From: Lautropia sp.
Lineage (GTDB): Bacteria > Pseudomonadota > Gammaproteobacteria > Burkholderiales > Burkholderiaceae_E
Assembly: GCA_030530775.1 (NCBI GenBank)
Contig: JAUMUG010000007.1
Coordinates: forward strand, 122,078-186,077
DNA: 64,000 nucleotides
Direction of reading: 5' to 3'
Both the position numbers and the translations under genes were made by a program. Each line of letters starts with the position of its first letter. Position 1 is the stretch's first letter. Positions 39,006-48,474 of the stretch are shown piece by piece. The notes beneath the pieces were generated by a model that saw only the letters and a program-made list of their open reading frames with translations, made no database searches and had not been told where the DNA came from.

Positions 39006-40156
39006 GCAAGAAACCAAGCAGAAAAAATACTGCGCCACTGGTACGAGACGGTGCCATACCCGAGTCGGCTGACACCCTGCTTACCGAACTGCGTGCACTG
39101 ATCGAGTCGGCCCGGCAACAAGTCGCCCAGACGACGAATGCCACGCTGACCATGCTCTACTGGCACATCGGGCAGCGCATACGGCGCGAGGTGCTGAAGG
39201 AACGGCGCGCACAGTATGGTGAGGAGATTTTGCCGACACTGTCGACAAAATTGGTGCTTGATTACGGTCAGGGCTTCGGAGCCAGGAATCTGGCACGCAT
39301 GGTGCAGTTCGCCGAGGTCTTCCCTGACGAGAAGATCGTCGTGACACTGTCACGAGAATTGAGCTGGAGTCATTTCGTCGTCCTGCTTCCGCTCAAGCAA
39401 CCGCTGGAACGCGAGTACTACGCAGAACTCTGCCGAGTCGAACGCTGGAGTGTACGCACACTGCGAGAGCGTATCGCCAGCCAATCGTATCTTCGCACGG
39501 CCATCGCGAAGAAGCCAGAGAACATCATCGAAGCCGAGATAAGCCACCTGCGCGAAGGCGGGCAGATGACACCTGATCTGGTGTTTCGTGATCCGTACGT
39601 GCTGGACTTCCTGGGCCTGCCACACGACTACAGTGAGCGGGAACTGGAAGACGCCATCCTGCGCGAAATGGAACGATTCCTGCTGGAGCTGGGTACAGGC
39701 TTCACGTTCGTTGCCCGGCAGAAACGCATCAGCGTCGGGTCGGACGATTTCTATCTCGATCTGCTGTTTTACCACCGTCATCTCAGACGGTTGGTAGCGG
39801 TGGAGCTGAAACTGGAGAAATTCCAGCCCGCACACAAAGGGCAGATGGAGCTGTACCTGCGCTGGCTGGACAGGCACGACCGCGCCGAAGGTGAAGAGCC
39901 TCCCATCGGATTGATCCTTTGCGCTGCCAAGGATGCGGAGCAGGTGGAGCTCATGGATTTGGGGTCCTCCAACATCCGCGTCGCCGAGTATCTGGCGCAC
40001 ATCCCGGACGTCGAGGTGTTGCAGGCGCAGTTGCACCATGCCGTGGAACTCGCTCGGGAACGTGCCGCCAGGGGGGCCTCGCAATCTCCGGCATCCGTGG
40101 CACATGACGAGGTGCAACCGAAGTCCACGCGCAAGAAGAAAGGGCCATCGAGATGA
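38996..40156 (+). CDS. DUF1016 (YhcG-type) PD-(D/E)XK nuclease
   Basis: 386 residues. The N-terminal DUF1016 helical domain (ATLTMLYWHIGQRIRREVL, ELSWSHFVVLLPLKQPLERE) precedes a PD-(D/E)XK nuclease domain with the catalytic Asp in DDFYLDLLFYH (about 249) and E-x-K in VAVELKLEKF (about 268-277). The last 45 residues are Lys/Ser-rich. Its start has GGGCGG just upstream and overlaps the ATPase remnant by 10 bp; its stop overlaps drmA by 4 bp, so it is tightly built into the operon. As drmC is absent, it could supply the nuclease (inference). Confidence 0.9.
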   Translation: MALSKKPSRKNTAPLVRDGAIPESADTLLTELRALIESARQQVAQTTNATLTMLYWHIGQRIRREVLKERRAQYGEEILPTLSTKLVLDYGQGFGARNLARMVQFAEVFPDEKIVVTLSRELSWSHFVVLLPLKQPLEREYYAELCRVERWSVRTLRERIASQSYLRTAIAKKPENIIEAEISHLREGGQMTPDLVFRDPYVLDFLGLPHDYSERELEDAILREMERFLLELGTGFTFVARQKRISVGSDDFYLDLLFYHRHLRRLVAVELKLEKFQPAHKGQMELYLRWLDRHDRAEGEEPPIGLILCAAKDAEQVELMDLGSSNIRVAEYLAHIPDVEVLQAQLHHAVELARERAARGASQSPASVAHDEVQPKSTRKKKGPSR

Positions 40157-43100
40157 ATAGTGCAAATGCATGGATCGCCGTCGATCAAGGCTATGGTACG
40201 GATCGCAGACTGGCACTTTACACACTCGTCTTGGAGGGCGATCGTTCCCTGTATCAGGCCATCGCCGAGGACGATTGGATGCTCGTGCTGAACCCCGCAG
40301 GGGAGGTCCTTCGTGCCGGGCGTGTGCTGCGTCTTCGCTCCGATCTCGAAAGCACCACGATCTTCTTCGATCGGCTGTCCGTGGCAGACGCCCCAGTACC
40401 GGTTTCCAGAGGCAGCCTGGCTCCACCATCGGCGGGCAAGGTCGGACGTATCCAGTGGGAGCATTTCGTCACGGCCTTGGCCACGGCGCTCAATCAGAGC
40501 GTCGACGGCGTGCCTCCGATCGCGGATACGGCCTATATCCGTGAACTGCTGCAATCGGCCGTGGTGGATGACCTGCTCGGTCCGGCGGGCGGTCCGCACG
40601 AACGTATCGTGGACATGAGTGTGCGCGACCGATATCTGGTCGGCAAGTTGGCGCCACGTTCGGGAAGCCCGGGCGGCATCGAGGGGCTGGAAGGCCCATT
40701 GGTCGAAGAGGAGATCGAAGAACCCACGGATTCCGTCGTTCCCGGCCAGCACGAACCCGGCGCCGAATTCGGTACCGCGACGGGGCGCGTGGAACCCGAA
40801 TCGGACTCTTCAGACGAGATCGACGCGGCCAGCAACCAATCGTTGGTGCCCAGCAGTTTCGGTATGACTTTCTGCGTGGATGGCGACGCCGAGCGCATCG
40901 AGGTCGAGGCGCGATGGGGCTGCTACGAGCGAGTACCAAACGCTGATCACGAACTGACCCGTTCCAACGGGCAGAAAGCCAAGGTCTGGCGACGCATTCC
41001 CTGCGGCGGCAAGCTTGTGCTGCCCCTTGCCGAAGGCGTGGTTTCCCCTCAAGTACCCGACGGGAACCGTCCGGCCGTTCACATACGAGGTTCCGTCCGT
41101 GCCAGGAGTGCCAACGGTGACCGTTTGGTGACGTTGTTCCTGATCAATGCGCAGTCGGAACCCGATACCGACCGCGACACGGCGTGGCTGTTCCAGCCGG
41201 AGCTGATCGTGCGCGCGGACGCCAAAGCTTCCAGACGCGCCATCTTTCGCCGTCGCCCCGTGTTGGAAGCAGATGGGAACGACCCGGAGCGTGAGTCGCT
41301 GGAGATGATCTACCGCAACCGAGTGGAGTTCGCAGTGGGGCACGGCATCGCCGTCCATGCCGAGGTAGCGGATGACGTGACCCTCGCTACCGAAGTCCGC
41401 ACCACCGTGCTGCCCCAATACGAAGTGCAGGTCACCGAAACGCCGGGTCTGGATCCGGCCGATCGTCCGGCGATGCAGGATATGGTGAGCAGTGGTCTGC
41501 TCGACATGCAGCGGCTCGCCACGTTGGATGTTTCCGAGTTGGTCGATGCGCTGAACGTGCTGACGAAGGATTACGCAGCGTGGATCGCCGAGCAACGAGG
41601 ACGCATCGGTGAGGATGTGACGGGCTACGATACTCAGGCCAAACAGGCGATGGATCGGTGTCAGGACATCCAGATGCGCCTGCAACAAGGCGTCGATAGC
41701 CTGAAGAACGACGAAAAGGCGCTGGCGGCCTTCCGCTTCGCCAATCGGGCGATGGCGATCCAGCGTGTGCGAAGCCTGTATGCGCTGGAGGTGCGACGTG
41801 GGCGTGATGTGACGGTCGATCGGTTCGATCAGCCGAAGAACCGCAGTTGGCGTCCCTTCCAGCTGGCATTCCTGCTGCTGTCGATTCCGTCGCTGGCCGA
41901 TCCCAGGCATCCGGATCGTGTGCAGCCGATCGAGGCTCATGCCGATCTGTTGTGGTTTCCTACTGGCGGCGGCAAGACCGAGGCTTATCTTGGTGTGGCT
42001 GCCTTCGCGATGGCGATTCGCCGTCTGCAGGGCCAGCTTGGCGGTTACGATGGTTCTCGCGGGCTTGCCGTGATCATGCGCTACACGTTGCGCCTGCTGA
42101 CCTTGCAGCAGTTCCAGCGCGCCACGGCCCTCATCTGCGCGATGGAAAGTCTTCGGCGGGACGCGCTCGGTCGCGGTGACGCTGCGCTCGGCACGGAGCC
42201 TTTCAGCATCGGCCTTTGGGTCGGCAACAAGGTGACGCCGGGTACGACCGAGGAAAGTCATGACGCCATTCAGGCCCTACGGGATGAGGGAAGGAACAAG
42301 GCGGGACGCACTTCGCCCCTCCAGCTCACCAGTTGCCCGTGGTGTGGTTCTTCGATCGATGCCGGCAAAGATGTCGTCGTCGACAGGGAGCGTGGCAGGA
42401 CGATCGTGTACTGCGGTGACAAGAAGAGCCGTTGCGTCTTTTCTCGCGGCAGGTCGAGCAGTTCGCCGCATCCGGGCATCCCGGTACTGACGGTGGATGA
42501 AGAGATCTACCATCGTCCGCCGACGATGATGATCGCCACGGTGGACAAGTTTGCCATGATGGCGTGGCGCAGCCAGGTACGCACATTGTTCGGTCGCGTG
42601 AGCCAGGAATGCGAGCGTCACGGCCTGCTGTGGCCGGACTGTGAATGTCATGCAGGGCATCGTCCTGCGAAAGGCTTGCTCGCGGCAAAGGTCAAGTCCG
42701 TCAGCCCCATCCGGCCACCCGACCTGATCATCCAGGACGAATTCCACCTCATCAGCGGCCCGTTGGGCACGATGGTCGGTTTGTACGAGTCCGCCGTCGA
42801 TGAGCTGTGTGGCTGGCCCCTCGACGGCAAGACGGTCAAGCCGAAGATCGTCGCCTCCACTGCCACGGTGCGAAAGGCCAGGGAACAGGTGAACAATGTG
42901 TTCATGCGGCGGGTGTCGGTGTTTCCACCACACGGCCTGGATGTGGAAGACAACTACTTCTCGGTGCAGCGTCCGATTGGGGAGCGACCCGGTCGGCGTT
43001 ATCTCGGCGTGTGTTCGCCCGGCAGTTCGCGACCTGCGATGCTGATCCGCGTCTACACTGCCTTCCTCACCGCTGCCCAAGCGCTGTTCGAGCGCTTCGG

Positions 43101-44118
43101 CGAGCCAGCCGACCCATACATGACGATGGTCGGCTATTTCAATTCCCTGCGCGAACTGGGCGGGATGCGGCGCTTGGCCGAAGACGATGTGCAGACACGT
43201 TCCTATCGCGTCCAGATGAGCATGGTCGATCGGCCCGCGCTGGCGCAGCGCAGTGTAGGCAACGTCTGCGAGCTGACTTCGCGGGTCTCCAGCCAGGACA
43301 TTCCAAAGTATCTCGACGAACTGGAAGTCAAATTCAAGGCCACCTTCGACGCGGACGCCGGCAAGTTCGGGGCGACGTGGAAGCGGGGCGACACCCGCGC
43401 CATCGATGTGGTGTTGGCGACCAACATGCTGTCGGTTGGCGTGGATGTGAATCGCCTGGGTCTGATGGCGGTAAACGGCCAGCCCAAGGGCACGGCAGAA
43501 TACATCCAGGCCACCAGCCGCGTGGGCCGTTCCTTTCCCGGTCTGGTCTGCACGGTGCTCACGTGGGCCCGTCCGCGCGACCTCTCGCACTACGAGACCT
43601 TCGAGCATTATCACGCGACGTTCTACAAGCATGTGGAGGCGCAGTCGGTGACGCCATTTTCGCCACGTGCGATGGATCGTGGTTTGACCGGTGCGCTGCT
43701 CTCCCTGATGCGGTTGGGGAGCGATGTCTTCAGTCCGAACGAAGGGGCGGGTGGACTCGACAAATCCGACAAGAAGGAGATCACCGAGGCCATCGATGTG
43801 TTGGTGAACCGTGCCTGGAATGTCAGTGACGCGAGCGCCATCAGGAATCTGGCCGAGCGTGAACTGAAGGAGCGCGCGGATGAATGGGCGAAAGAAGTGA
43901 GCGTGCCCGGTCGCACACTGGCCTACGAAAAGCGCGGAGTGAAGGCGGGGACGACGGTCGGGCTGCTCAAAGCGCCGGGTATCCATGCGTGGGACAACTG
44001 GACCGTGCCGATGTCGATGCGCGACGTGGAGCCGGGCGTGCGCCTGATCATGGATACTGGACGAATTTCGGATGCCCCCGAATGGAAGCCGCGTCCGCTC
44101 CCCGAGGATGAGGAGTGA
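40153..44118 (+). CDS. drmA: DrmA, DISARM helicase
   Basis: 1321 residues, a core DISARM protein that with DrmB forms the sensor/loader complex on unprotected DNA. Superfamily 2 helicase: Walker A FPTGGGKTEAYLG (about 602-614), DExH-like QDEFHLISGPLGTMVGLYES (about 861), then a cysteine cluster (CPWCGSSI, later CGDKKSRC; also CECH), and the C-terminal block LATNMLSVGVDVNRLGLM with QATSRVGRSFPG. ATGA overlaps with both neighbours. Confidence 0.93.
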   Translation: MNSANAWIAVDQGYGTDRRLALYTLVLEGDRSLYQAIAEDDWMLVLNPAGEVLRAGRVLRLRSDLESTTIFFDRLSVADAPVPVSRGSLAPPSAGKVGRIQWEHFVTALATALNQSVDGVPPIADTAYIRELLQSAVVDDLLGPAGGPHERIVDMSVRDRYLVGKLAPRSGSPGGIEGLEGPLVEEEIEEPTDSVVPGQHEPGAEFGTATGRVEPESDSSDEIDAASNQSLVPSSFGMTFCVDGDAERIEVEARWGCYERVPNADHELTRSNGQKAKVWRRIPCGGKLVLPLAEGVVSPQVPDGNRPAVHIRGSVRARSANGDRLVTLFLINAQSEPDTDRDTAWLFQPELIVRADAKASRRAIFRRRPVLEADGNDPERESLEMIYRNRVEFAVGHGIAVHAEVADDVTLATEVRTTVLPQYEVQVTETPGLDPADRPAMQDMVSSGLLDMQRLATLDVSELVDALNVLTKDYAAWIAEQRGRIGEDVTGYDTQAKQAMDRCQDIQMRLQQGVDSLKNDEKALAAFRFANRAMAIQRVRSLYALEVRRGRDVTVDRFDQPKNRSWRPFQLAFLLLSIPSLADPRHPDRVQPIEAHADLLWFPTGGGKTEAYLGVAAFAMAIRRLQGQLGGYDGSRGLAVIMRYTLRLLTLQQFQRATALICAMESLRRDALGRGDAALGTEPFSIGLWVGNKVTPGTTEESHDAIQALRDEGRNKAGRTSPLQLTSCPWCGSSIDAGKDVVVDRERGRTIVYCGDKKSRCVFSRGRSSSSPHPGIPVLTVDEEIYHRPPTMMIATVDKFAMMAWRSQVRTLFGRVSQECERHGLLWPDCECHAGHRPAKGLLAAKVKSVSPIRPPDLIIQDEFHLISGPLGTMVGLYESAVDELCGWPLDGKTVKPKIVASTATVRKAREQVNNVFMRRVSVFPPHGLDVEDNYFSVQRPIGERPGRRYLGVCSPGSSRPAMLIRVYTAFLTAAQALFERFGEPADPYMTMVGYFNSLRELGGMRRLAEDDVQTRSYRVQMSMVDRPALAQRSVGNVCELTSRVSSQDIPKYLDELEVKFKATFDADAGKFGATWKRGDTRAIDVVLATNMLSVGVDVNRLGLMAVNGQPKGTAEYIQATSRVGRSFPGLVCTVLTWARPRDLSHYETFEHYHATFYKHVEAQSVTPFSPRAMDRGLTGALLSLMRLGSDVFSPNEGAGGLDKSDKKEITEAIDVLVNRAWNVSDASAIRNLAERELKERADEWAKEVSVPGRTLAYEKRGVKAGTTVGLLKAPGIHAWDNWTVPMSMRDVEPGVRLIMDTGRISDAPEWKPRPLPEDEE

Positions 44119-45974
44119 TCATGACCACTAATAGAACGCCCGTCGGGGAGGTGCGCCCCAGTCAATTGCTCTGGACCTACGGGCCGGGCGCCCTGATCGA
44201 CCTGCCGAGCCTTTCGGTGGTGACTCTGGGAATCGACCAGTGGGAAAAGGATCGCTGCCAGCCCATTGCGGAGCCACGCTTGCTCGCCGCCGTCCGCAAA
44301 GTGCTCGGTGCGCAAGTGGAAAACCTGCGCATGCCGCCATTCCAGAAACGTGAACTCGTCGATCCTTGGTCGGCAGAGGCGCACATCGGTGTCCCTGTGC
44401 GCCCTTTCCCGCGCTGGATGCGCTGCGTGAAGTGTGGCTTGTTGTCGCCCTTCGACGCGGGACTTTTCGAGATCAAGGAAAGCCGTTTCCGTCCCGAGCG
44501 AACCCGGTTCGTTCACAAGGCGTGCCGAGGCTCGAACGGCGACCAGCCGGCAAGGGATGCCGACGCGGTTCCGGCGCGTTTTCTCCTGGCCTGCCGCGAT
44601 GGTCACCTCGATGATTTTCCGTGGCATTACTTCGTCCACGGTGGCAACAGTGCGTGCAAAGGGACGCTGCGTTTCTTCGAGAGCGGCGCCTCGTTGCAGA
44701 CAGAGAACCTGTGGGTGAAGTGTGATGCCTGCGGCTCCTCGCGCAGCATGGCGCATGCTTTCGGCAAGGCCGGGCAGGAAAACCTGCCGAGCTGCCGGGG
44801 CAGGCACCCGCATCTGGATCAATTCGACGAAGCGTGCGATGAGGAGGCCCGAGCCGTTCTGCTGGGTTCTACGAATAGCTGGTTTCCCGTCACCTTGTCG
44901 GCGCTCGCCATTCCTCTGGCCAAAGATCCGCTGGGCCAGTTGATTCAGGATGGATGGGCTGTTTTTCAGGGGGTCACCGCTGAGGCGATGGTGCCGATCG
45001 TGGTGCAAACGTTGAAGGTGACGGGCGGGCTGCCGGGCATCGAGAAGCATTCGTCCTCGGAGATCTGGGTGGCCATCGAGAAGCATCGCAACGGAGGCGG
45101 ACAGAATCCGGTCGGTGAAGCCGATATCAAGGGGCCGGAGTGGGAGGTGTTGACGGCGACCGATCCACCAGCCGATTACCCGCATTTCATGAGCAAAAAG
45201 GTCGTCACGCCCTCCGGTTTCGAGAGCCGGATCGCAAGGGTGCTTCTGCTGGAGAGGTTGCGCGAGGTCAATGCCCTGTTGGGCTTCACCCGTGTGGAAG
45301 CGCCCGAAGAGTCGGGCGATCCGGGTCAGCGTGTGCAGATGGCGGGACTATCGCGCGCGAAGCCGGATTGGGTACCTGCGAATCAGGTCCACGGTGAAGG
45401 CATTTTCATCCAGTTCGATGAAACGGCCCTGCAAGCGTGGGAGACACGGGTTGGCGTTCAGCGCGTGGACGAGATGCTAAGGGAAGGGCATGAGGGATGG
45501 CGTAATTCGCGTCACCTCGATCCTGACGAGGGCTACCCAGGCATCCGCTACGCCATGCTCCACACGCTTTCACATCTGCTGATCCGCGAGCTGGCGCTGG
45601 AATGCGGCTACAACGCGGCGAGTATCCGCGAACGTATCTACGCCGACGTGTCGAGTGCGAATCCACAGGCGGGTATCCTCATCTACACGGCGGCGGCCGA
45701 TTCCGACGGGACACTGGGCGGCCTCGTCGATCTCGGCAAGCCGGAGAACCTCGGTCGGTTGCTCCGGCAGGCACTGAACCGCTCGAAGATTTGTTCATCC
45801 GACCCGCTGTGCTCGGAGCACGATCCCGGTAAAGACCGTTCACTACACGCGGCGGCCTGCCATGCGTGCAGCCTGGTCGCCGAGACTTCCTGTGAACGAG
45901 GCAACCGGTACCTCGACCGGTCGCTGCTGGTGCAGACCCTCCTCCACCGGGATGCCGCGTTTTTCGCCGAATGA
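44115..45974 (+). CDS. drmB: DrmB, DISARM DUF1998 protein
   Basis: 619 residues, partner of DrmA. The N-terminus is VGEVRPSQLLWTYGPGALIDLPSLSVV; the middle has cysteine pairs (CVKCGLLSPFD and VKCDACGSSRSMAHAFG); the C-terminal DUF1998 part has HTLSHLLIRELALECGYN and the final zinc-type cluster CHACSLVAETSCERGNRYLDR. It is the last gene of the overlapping run; no phospholipase-D gene (drmC) follows. Confidence 0.93.
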   Translation: MIMTTNRTPVGEVRPSQLLWTYGPGALIDLPSLSVVTLGIDQWEKDRCQPIAEPRLLAAVRKVLGAQVENLRMPPFQKRELVDPWSAEAHIGVPVRPFPRWMRCVKCGLLSPFDAGLFEIKESRFRPERTRFVHKACRGSNGDQPARDADAVPARFLLACRDGHLDDFPWHYFVHGGNSACKGTLRFFESGASLQTENLWVKCDACGSSRSMAHAFGKAGQENLPSCRGRHPHLDQFDEACDEEARAVLLGSTNSWFPVTLSALAIPLAKDPLGQLIQDGWAVFQGVTAEAMVPIVVQTLKVTGGLPGIEKHSSSEIWVAIEKHRNGGGQNPVGEADIKGPEWEVLTATDPPADYPHFMSKKVVTPSGFESRIARVLLLERLREVNALLGFTRVEAPEESGDPGQRVQMAGLSRAKPDWVPANQVHGEGIFIQFDETALQAWETRVGVQRVDEMLREGHEGWRNSRHLDPDEGYPGIRYAMLHTLSHLLIRELALECGYNAASIRERIYADVSSANPQAGILIYTAAADSDGTLGGLVDLGKPENLGRLLRQALNRSKICSSDPLCSEHDPGKDRSLHAAACHACSLVAETSCERGNRYLDRSLLVQTLLHRDAAFFAE

Positions 45975-46110
45975 TCGGCTTGCGAAAGGCGCTGGACATG
46001 CGCACCGGAGCCTTACGAAGAATAGACAAATTGATCACATCTTCGTGCAGGCTGCATGAACCGTGCAGATTCTACTGGGTCATGACACGGGCGCAGCCCC
46101 GATGAAAGGC

Positions 46111-46788
46111 TCAATAGGCGTTGTGGATGTTCAGCATCATCTGATCCGGCGCTCCTTGCACACCACCCAGTGTGTCGAGCGTCTTGACGGTGGGCAGCGG
46201 GCTGGGCGTCGTCAGATGTAGCTTGCCAGCTGCATCCAGAGTGACGTCCACTGTACCGCTGGTGGCTGTGTACAGCGTACTGCCCGTCGTCACGCCGGTG
46301 CCGATATGAACCTCCAAATGCATCAGCTTGGCCCGGCCGTGACCGTCGACCACGGCAAGCTTGTCATTGGTGATCGTGTAACTGCCGGGGGTGGAATCCG
46401 ACAGCAAGACTGCGAGCACACTGCCCGTGAAGGGGCCATTGCCGGTGTCGGTTCCTCCACTCATCGAGGCCGTGGATATCGCCAGTGTCTTGAACTTCTT
46501 GTCACCTGCTTGGCCGTCTTGTTGGTGGGAATAGCCACCGTTCGGGTAGCGGTAACCATCCATGGTCCAATAGCTGTTCGCGGGCAGCTGCTCGGTGGCG
46601 GCCTGCGCCGCAGCCTGATCCTGCAGCGCATTGCTGGTGGTTGTGTTGGCTGCAACCGAACCAGCCGTCCCCCCGGAGCCGGTCACATCGGTATTGCTGC
46701 CGCCTCCGCCACCCCCGCCACAGGCGGAAAGCAGGAGCACGATCGACAGCGGGAGCAGGGTTCGAGTACGAAGCAGGAGAGCGTTCAT
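46111..46788 (-). CDS. Predicted lipoprotein with poly-Gly linker
   Basis: 225 residues from ATG 46788; a longer reading upstream lacks coding character. The lipobox is LLLSAC with Cys23, followed directly by seven glycines, a common outer-membrane lipoprotein linker. The mature part is Thr/Gly/Ser-rich, with beta-strand-like segments (DGYRYPNGGYSHQQDGQAGD, LMHLEVHIGTGVTTGSTLY). I do not recognise the family. It stands alone, convergent with drmB, so it may be the first non-defence gene to the right of the island. Confidence 0.65.
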   Translation of the reverse strand: MNALLLRTRTLLPLSIVLLLSACGGGGGGGSNTDVTGSGGTAGSVAANTTTSNALQDQAAAQAATEQLPANSYWTMDGYRYPNGGYSHQQDGQAGDKKFKTLAISTASMSGGTDTGNGPFTGSVLAVLLSDSTPGSYTITNDKLAVVDGHGRAKLMHLEVHIGTGVTTGSTLYTATSGTVDVTLDAAGKLHLTTPSPLPTVKTLDTLGGVQGAPDQMMLNIHNAY

Positions 46789-47431
46789 GATGATCAGGAT
46801 TTCCACAAAAAACGTACATTGCGCCGCTCCGCCCGCCGGGCTCGAGACCCAGGACGAAAGAGCGTGTGCTACGCGTTTGCCCATTCCGGAGCAAAGGCGA
46901 CATGGACCTTGCACGACGGCATCCCATGGGAAACATCGACGCCGTCGACGGACAGCGACACGGAACTCGGAGCGGTTCTGAAATCCCGACCGTAGAGCCA
47001 GCCTCTGCGTGCTGCAGCCTAAACCCGGTCGTTGGCGGACGGACACAGCGCCCGGCCCGACGGCAACCAGGGCCCGCCACTCGGCCATGAGCGCCTTCAC
47101 CGGTGCACCGCCCCTTCCTCTTCCTTCGGGCCGGAACACGCCCGCGATTCCAGAAGCGAGCCTTTCCAAAAGCCTGCGCGCTGTCGTGCATGAGGCGGGT
47201 TGACGAGTTGCAGAGGCCACTGCCAGGATGTCAAGATCCCCTCACCAAGGGCTTGGCTGAAGCTGACAAGCAGCGCCCACGACATGGAAAACCCCTCAGC
47301 GGGCACCTGATTGACTATGCAGGAACCCGAGAGGGGCTATGTCGACTACGTTGTTCCACGGAACCGGGGGCGAGCTGAACACGTCTTCTTTGTACCAGAG
47401 ATCACGCTGATTCAGGACAGGGCCTGCGCGA
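46789..47431. other. Intergenic region, no supported gene
   Basis: 643 bp between two minus-strand genes. Open frames here are short, Arg/Pro-rich in several frames at once and without ribosome sites, so they look like GC-rich noise. No repeat, tRNA or insertion-sequence end was recognised. Confidence 0.4.
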
Positions 47432-48361
47432 TCATTGCAGCCGGAACACGTCCTCGAGGCTCGTCGCGTCCAGGATCCGATCGGCCCATAGTGCCAGCTC
47501 GGCAGGCGTCGCCTGCTCCAGCCGCGACTGTGTTGCCGCATCCAGATCTCCAAAGCGCCGACGCAGCTGCCGCGCCAGGATTTCCTGCTGCCCTCGTTGC
47601 ATGCCCTGGTGCATGCCTTGTTGCACGCCTCGTTGCACGCCCTGTCGGGTCGCTTCCTCACGCATCGTCTGGAAGTAGCCAGCCATCTGTCCGCCCTCCT
47701 TCAAGTAGCGTTCGGCGTATTCCTGCCGTTCATTATCATCAAGATCACCATACATGTCGATATAGTCCAGGTACTTGTAGCGCTTGTCAGTATCAGCCTC
47801 CAGTTGCAACAAGCCCTGGATCGCCTCGTGATAAACCGCCAGCTTCTGACCCGCTGCCCGATTCATGAGTGGCAGATTGACGCGCGCCACCACATTGTCG
47901 CTTTGCAGGTACGCTTCTGCCGGAAGCTCAGGCAGCACGCGGGCGATGTAGTGAAAATTCAGGTAGGTGTCCCGTTCGGTGCCCAGTCTCAGCGCCTGCT
48001 CGACGCCACGGCCCGCCCTCAGAAAGACGACAACCGGCACGATCCGTCTCGTCCGGCAGCTATCGGCCACGGCCAGACAATAGCTGGCCAGTCGCATGAT
48101 CGAGAAACGCCGGGGCTCCGTTTCTTCTTCCACGATGAACACCAGGGCTTCCCGCCGTCCGTTGGGCCACTCGACCAGCAAGGGCACATCCAACTCGAAG
48201 AAGCGATCTCCCAGCCGATCCTTGAGCTGCTCCTGTCGTATTGGCGTGATGACCGCTGCGGGGTCGAGATCGGCCGCTTCTTGAGCCGCAAGAAAGGCCA
48301 ACGCTTGGCGAGGATAATCCAGGATCAGGTTCTTGAAGTTCTGATCATGACTGATGGGCAT
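47432..48361 (-). CDS. Rpn/YhgA-like PD-(D/E)XK protein with DUF4351 domain
   Basis: 309 residues. The N-terminal part (HDQNFKNLILDYPRQALAFL, FFELDVPLLVEWPNGRREALVFIVEEETEP) resembles the Rpn/transposase-31 nuclease fold, with acidic and E-x-E elements in place. The C-terminal LARQLRRRFGDLDAATQSRL and TPAELALWADRILDATSLEDVF match DUF4351. Between them is a short degenerate repeat rich in GVQRG/GMHQG (plus-strand 47600-47650). Such proteins mediate recA-independent recombination in E. coli; the role here is unknown. It is often mobile or multi-copy. Confidence 0.8.
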   Translation of the reverse strand: MPISHDQNFKNLILDYPRQALAFLAAQEAADLDPAAVITPIRQEQLKDRLGDRFFELDVPLLVEWPNGRREALVFIVEEETEPRRFSIMRLASYCLAVADSCRTRRIVPVVVFLRAGRGVEQALRLGTERDTYLNFHYIARVLPELPAEAYLQSDNVVARVNLPLMNRAAGQKLAVYHEAIQGLLQLEADTDKRYKYLDYIDMYGDLDDNERQEYAERYLKEGGQMAGYFQTMREEATRQGVQRGVQQGMHQGMQRGQQEILARQLRRRFGDLDAATQSRLEQATPAELALWADRILDATSLEDVFRLQ

Positions 48362-48474
48362 TTGTCATCCCCTGGAAAGGAATGACGAGCAAACTACTGG
48401 ATAAACAAACAGAAACCAAATGAGAGGGCTGAATCCCTGTAACGCTGTCAGGTCTACCATACGGAAACCAACTG

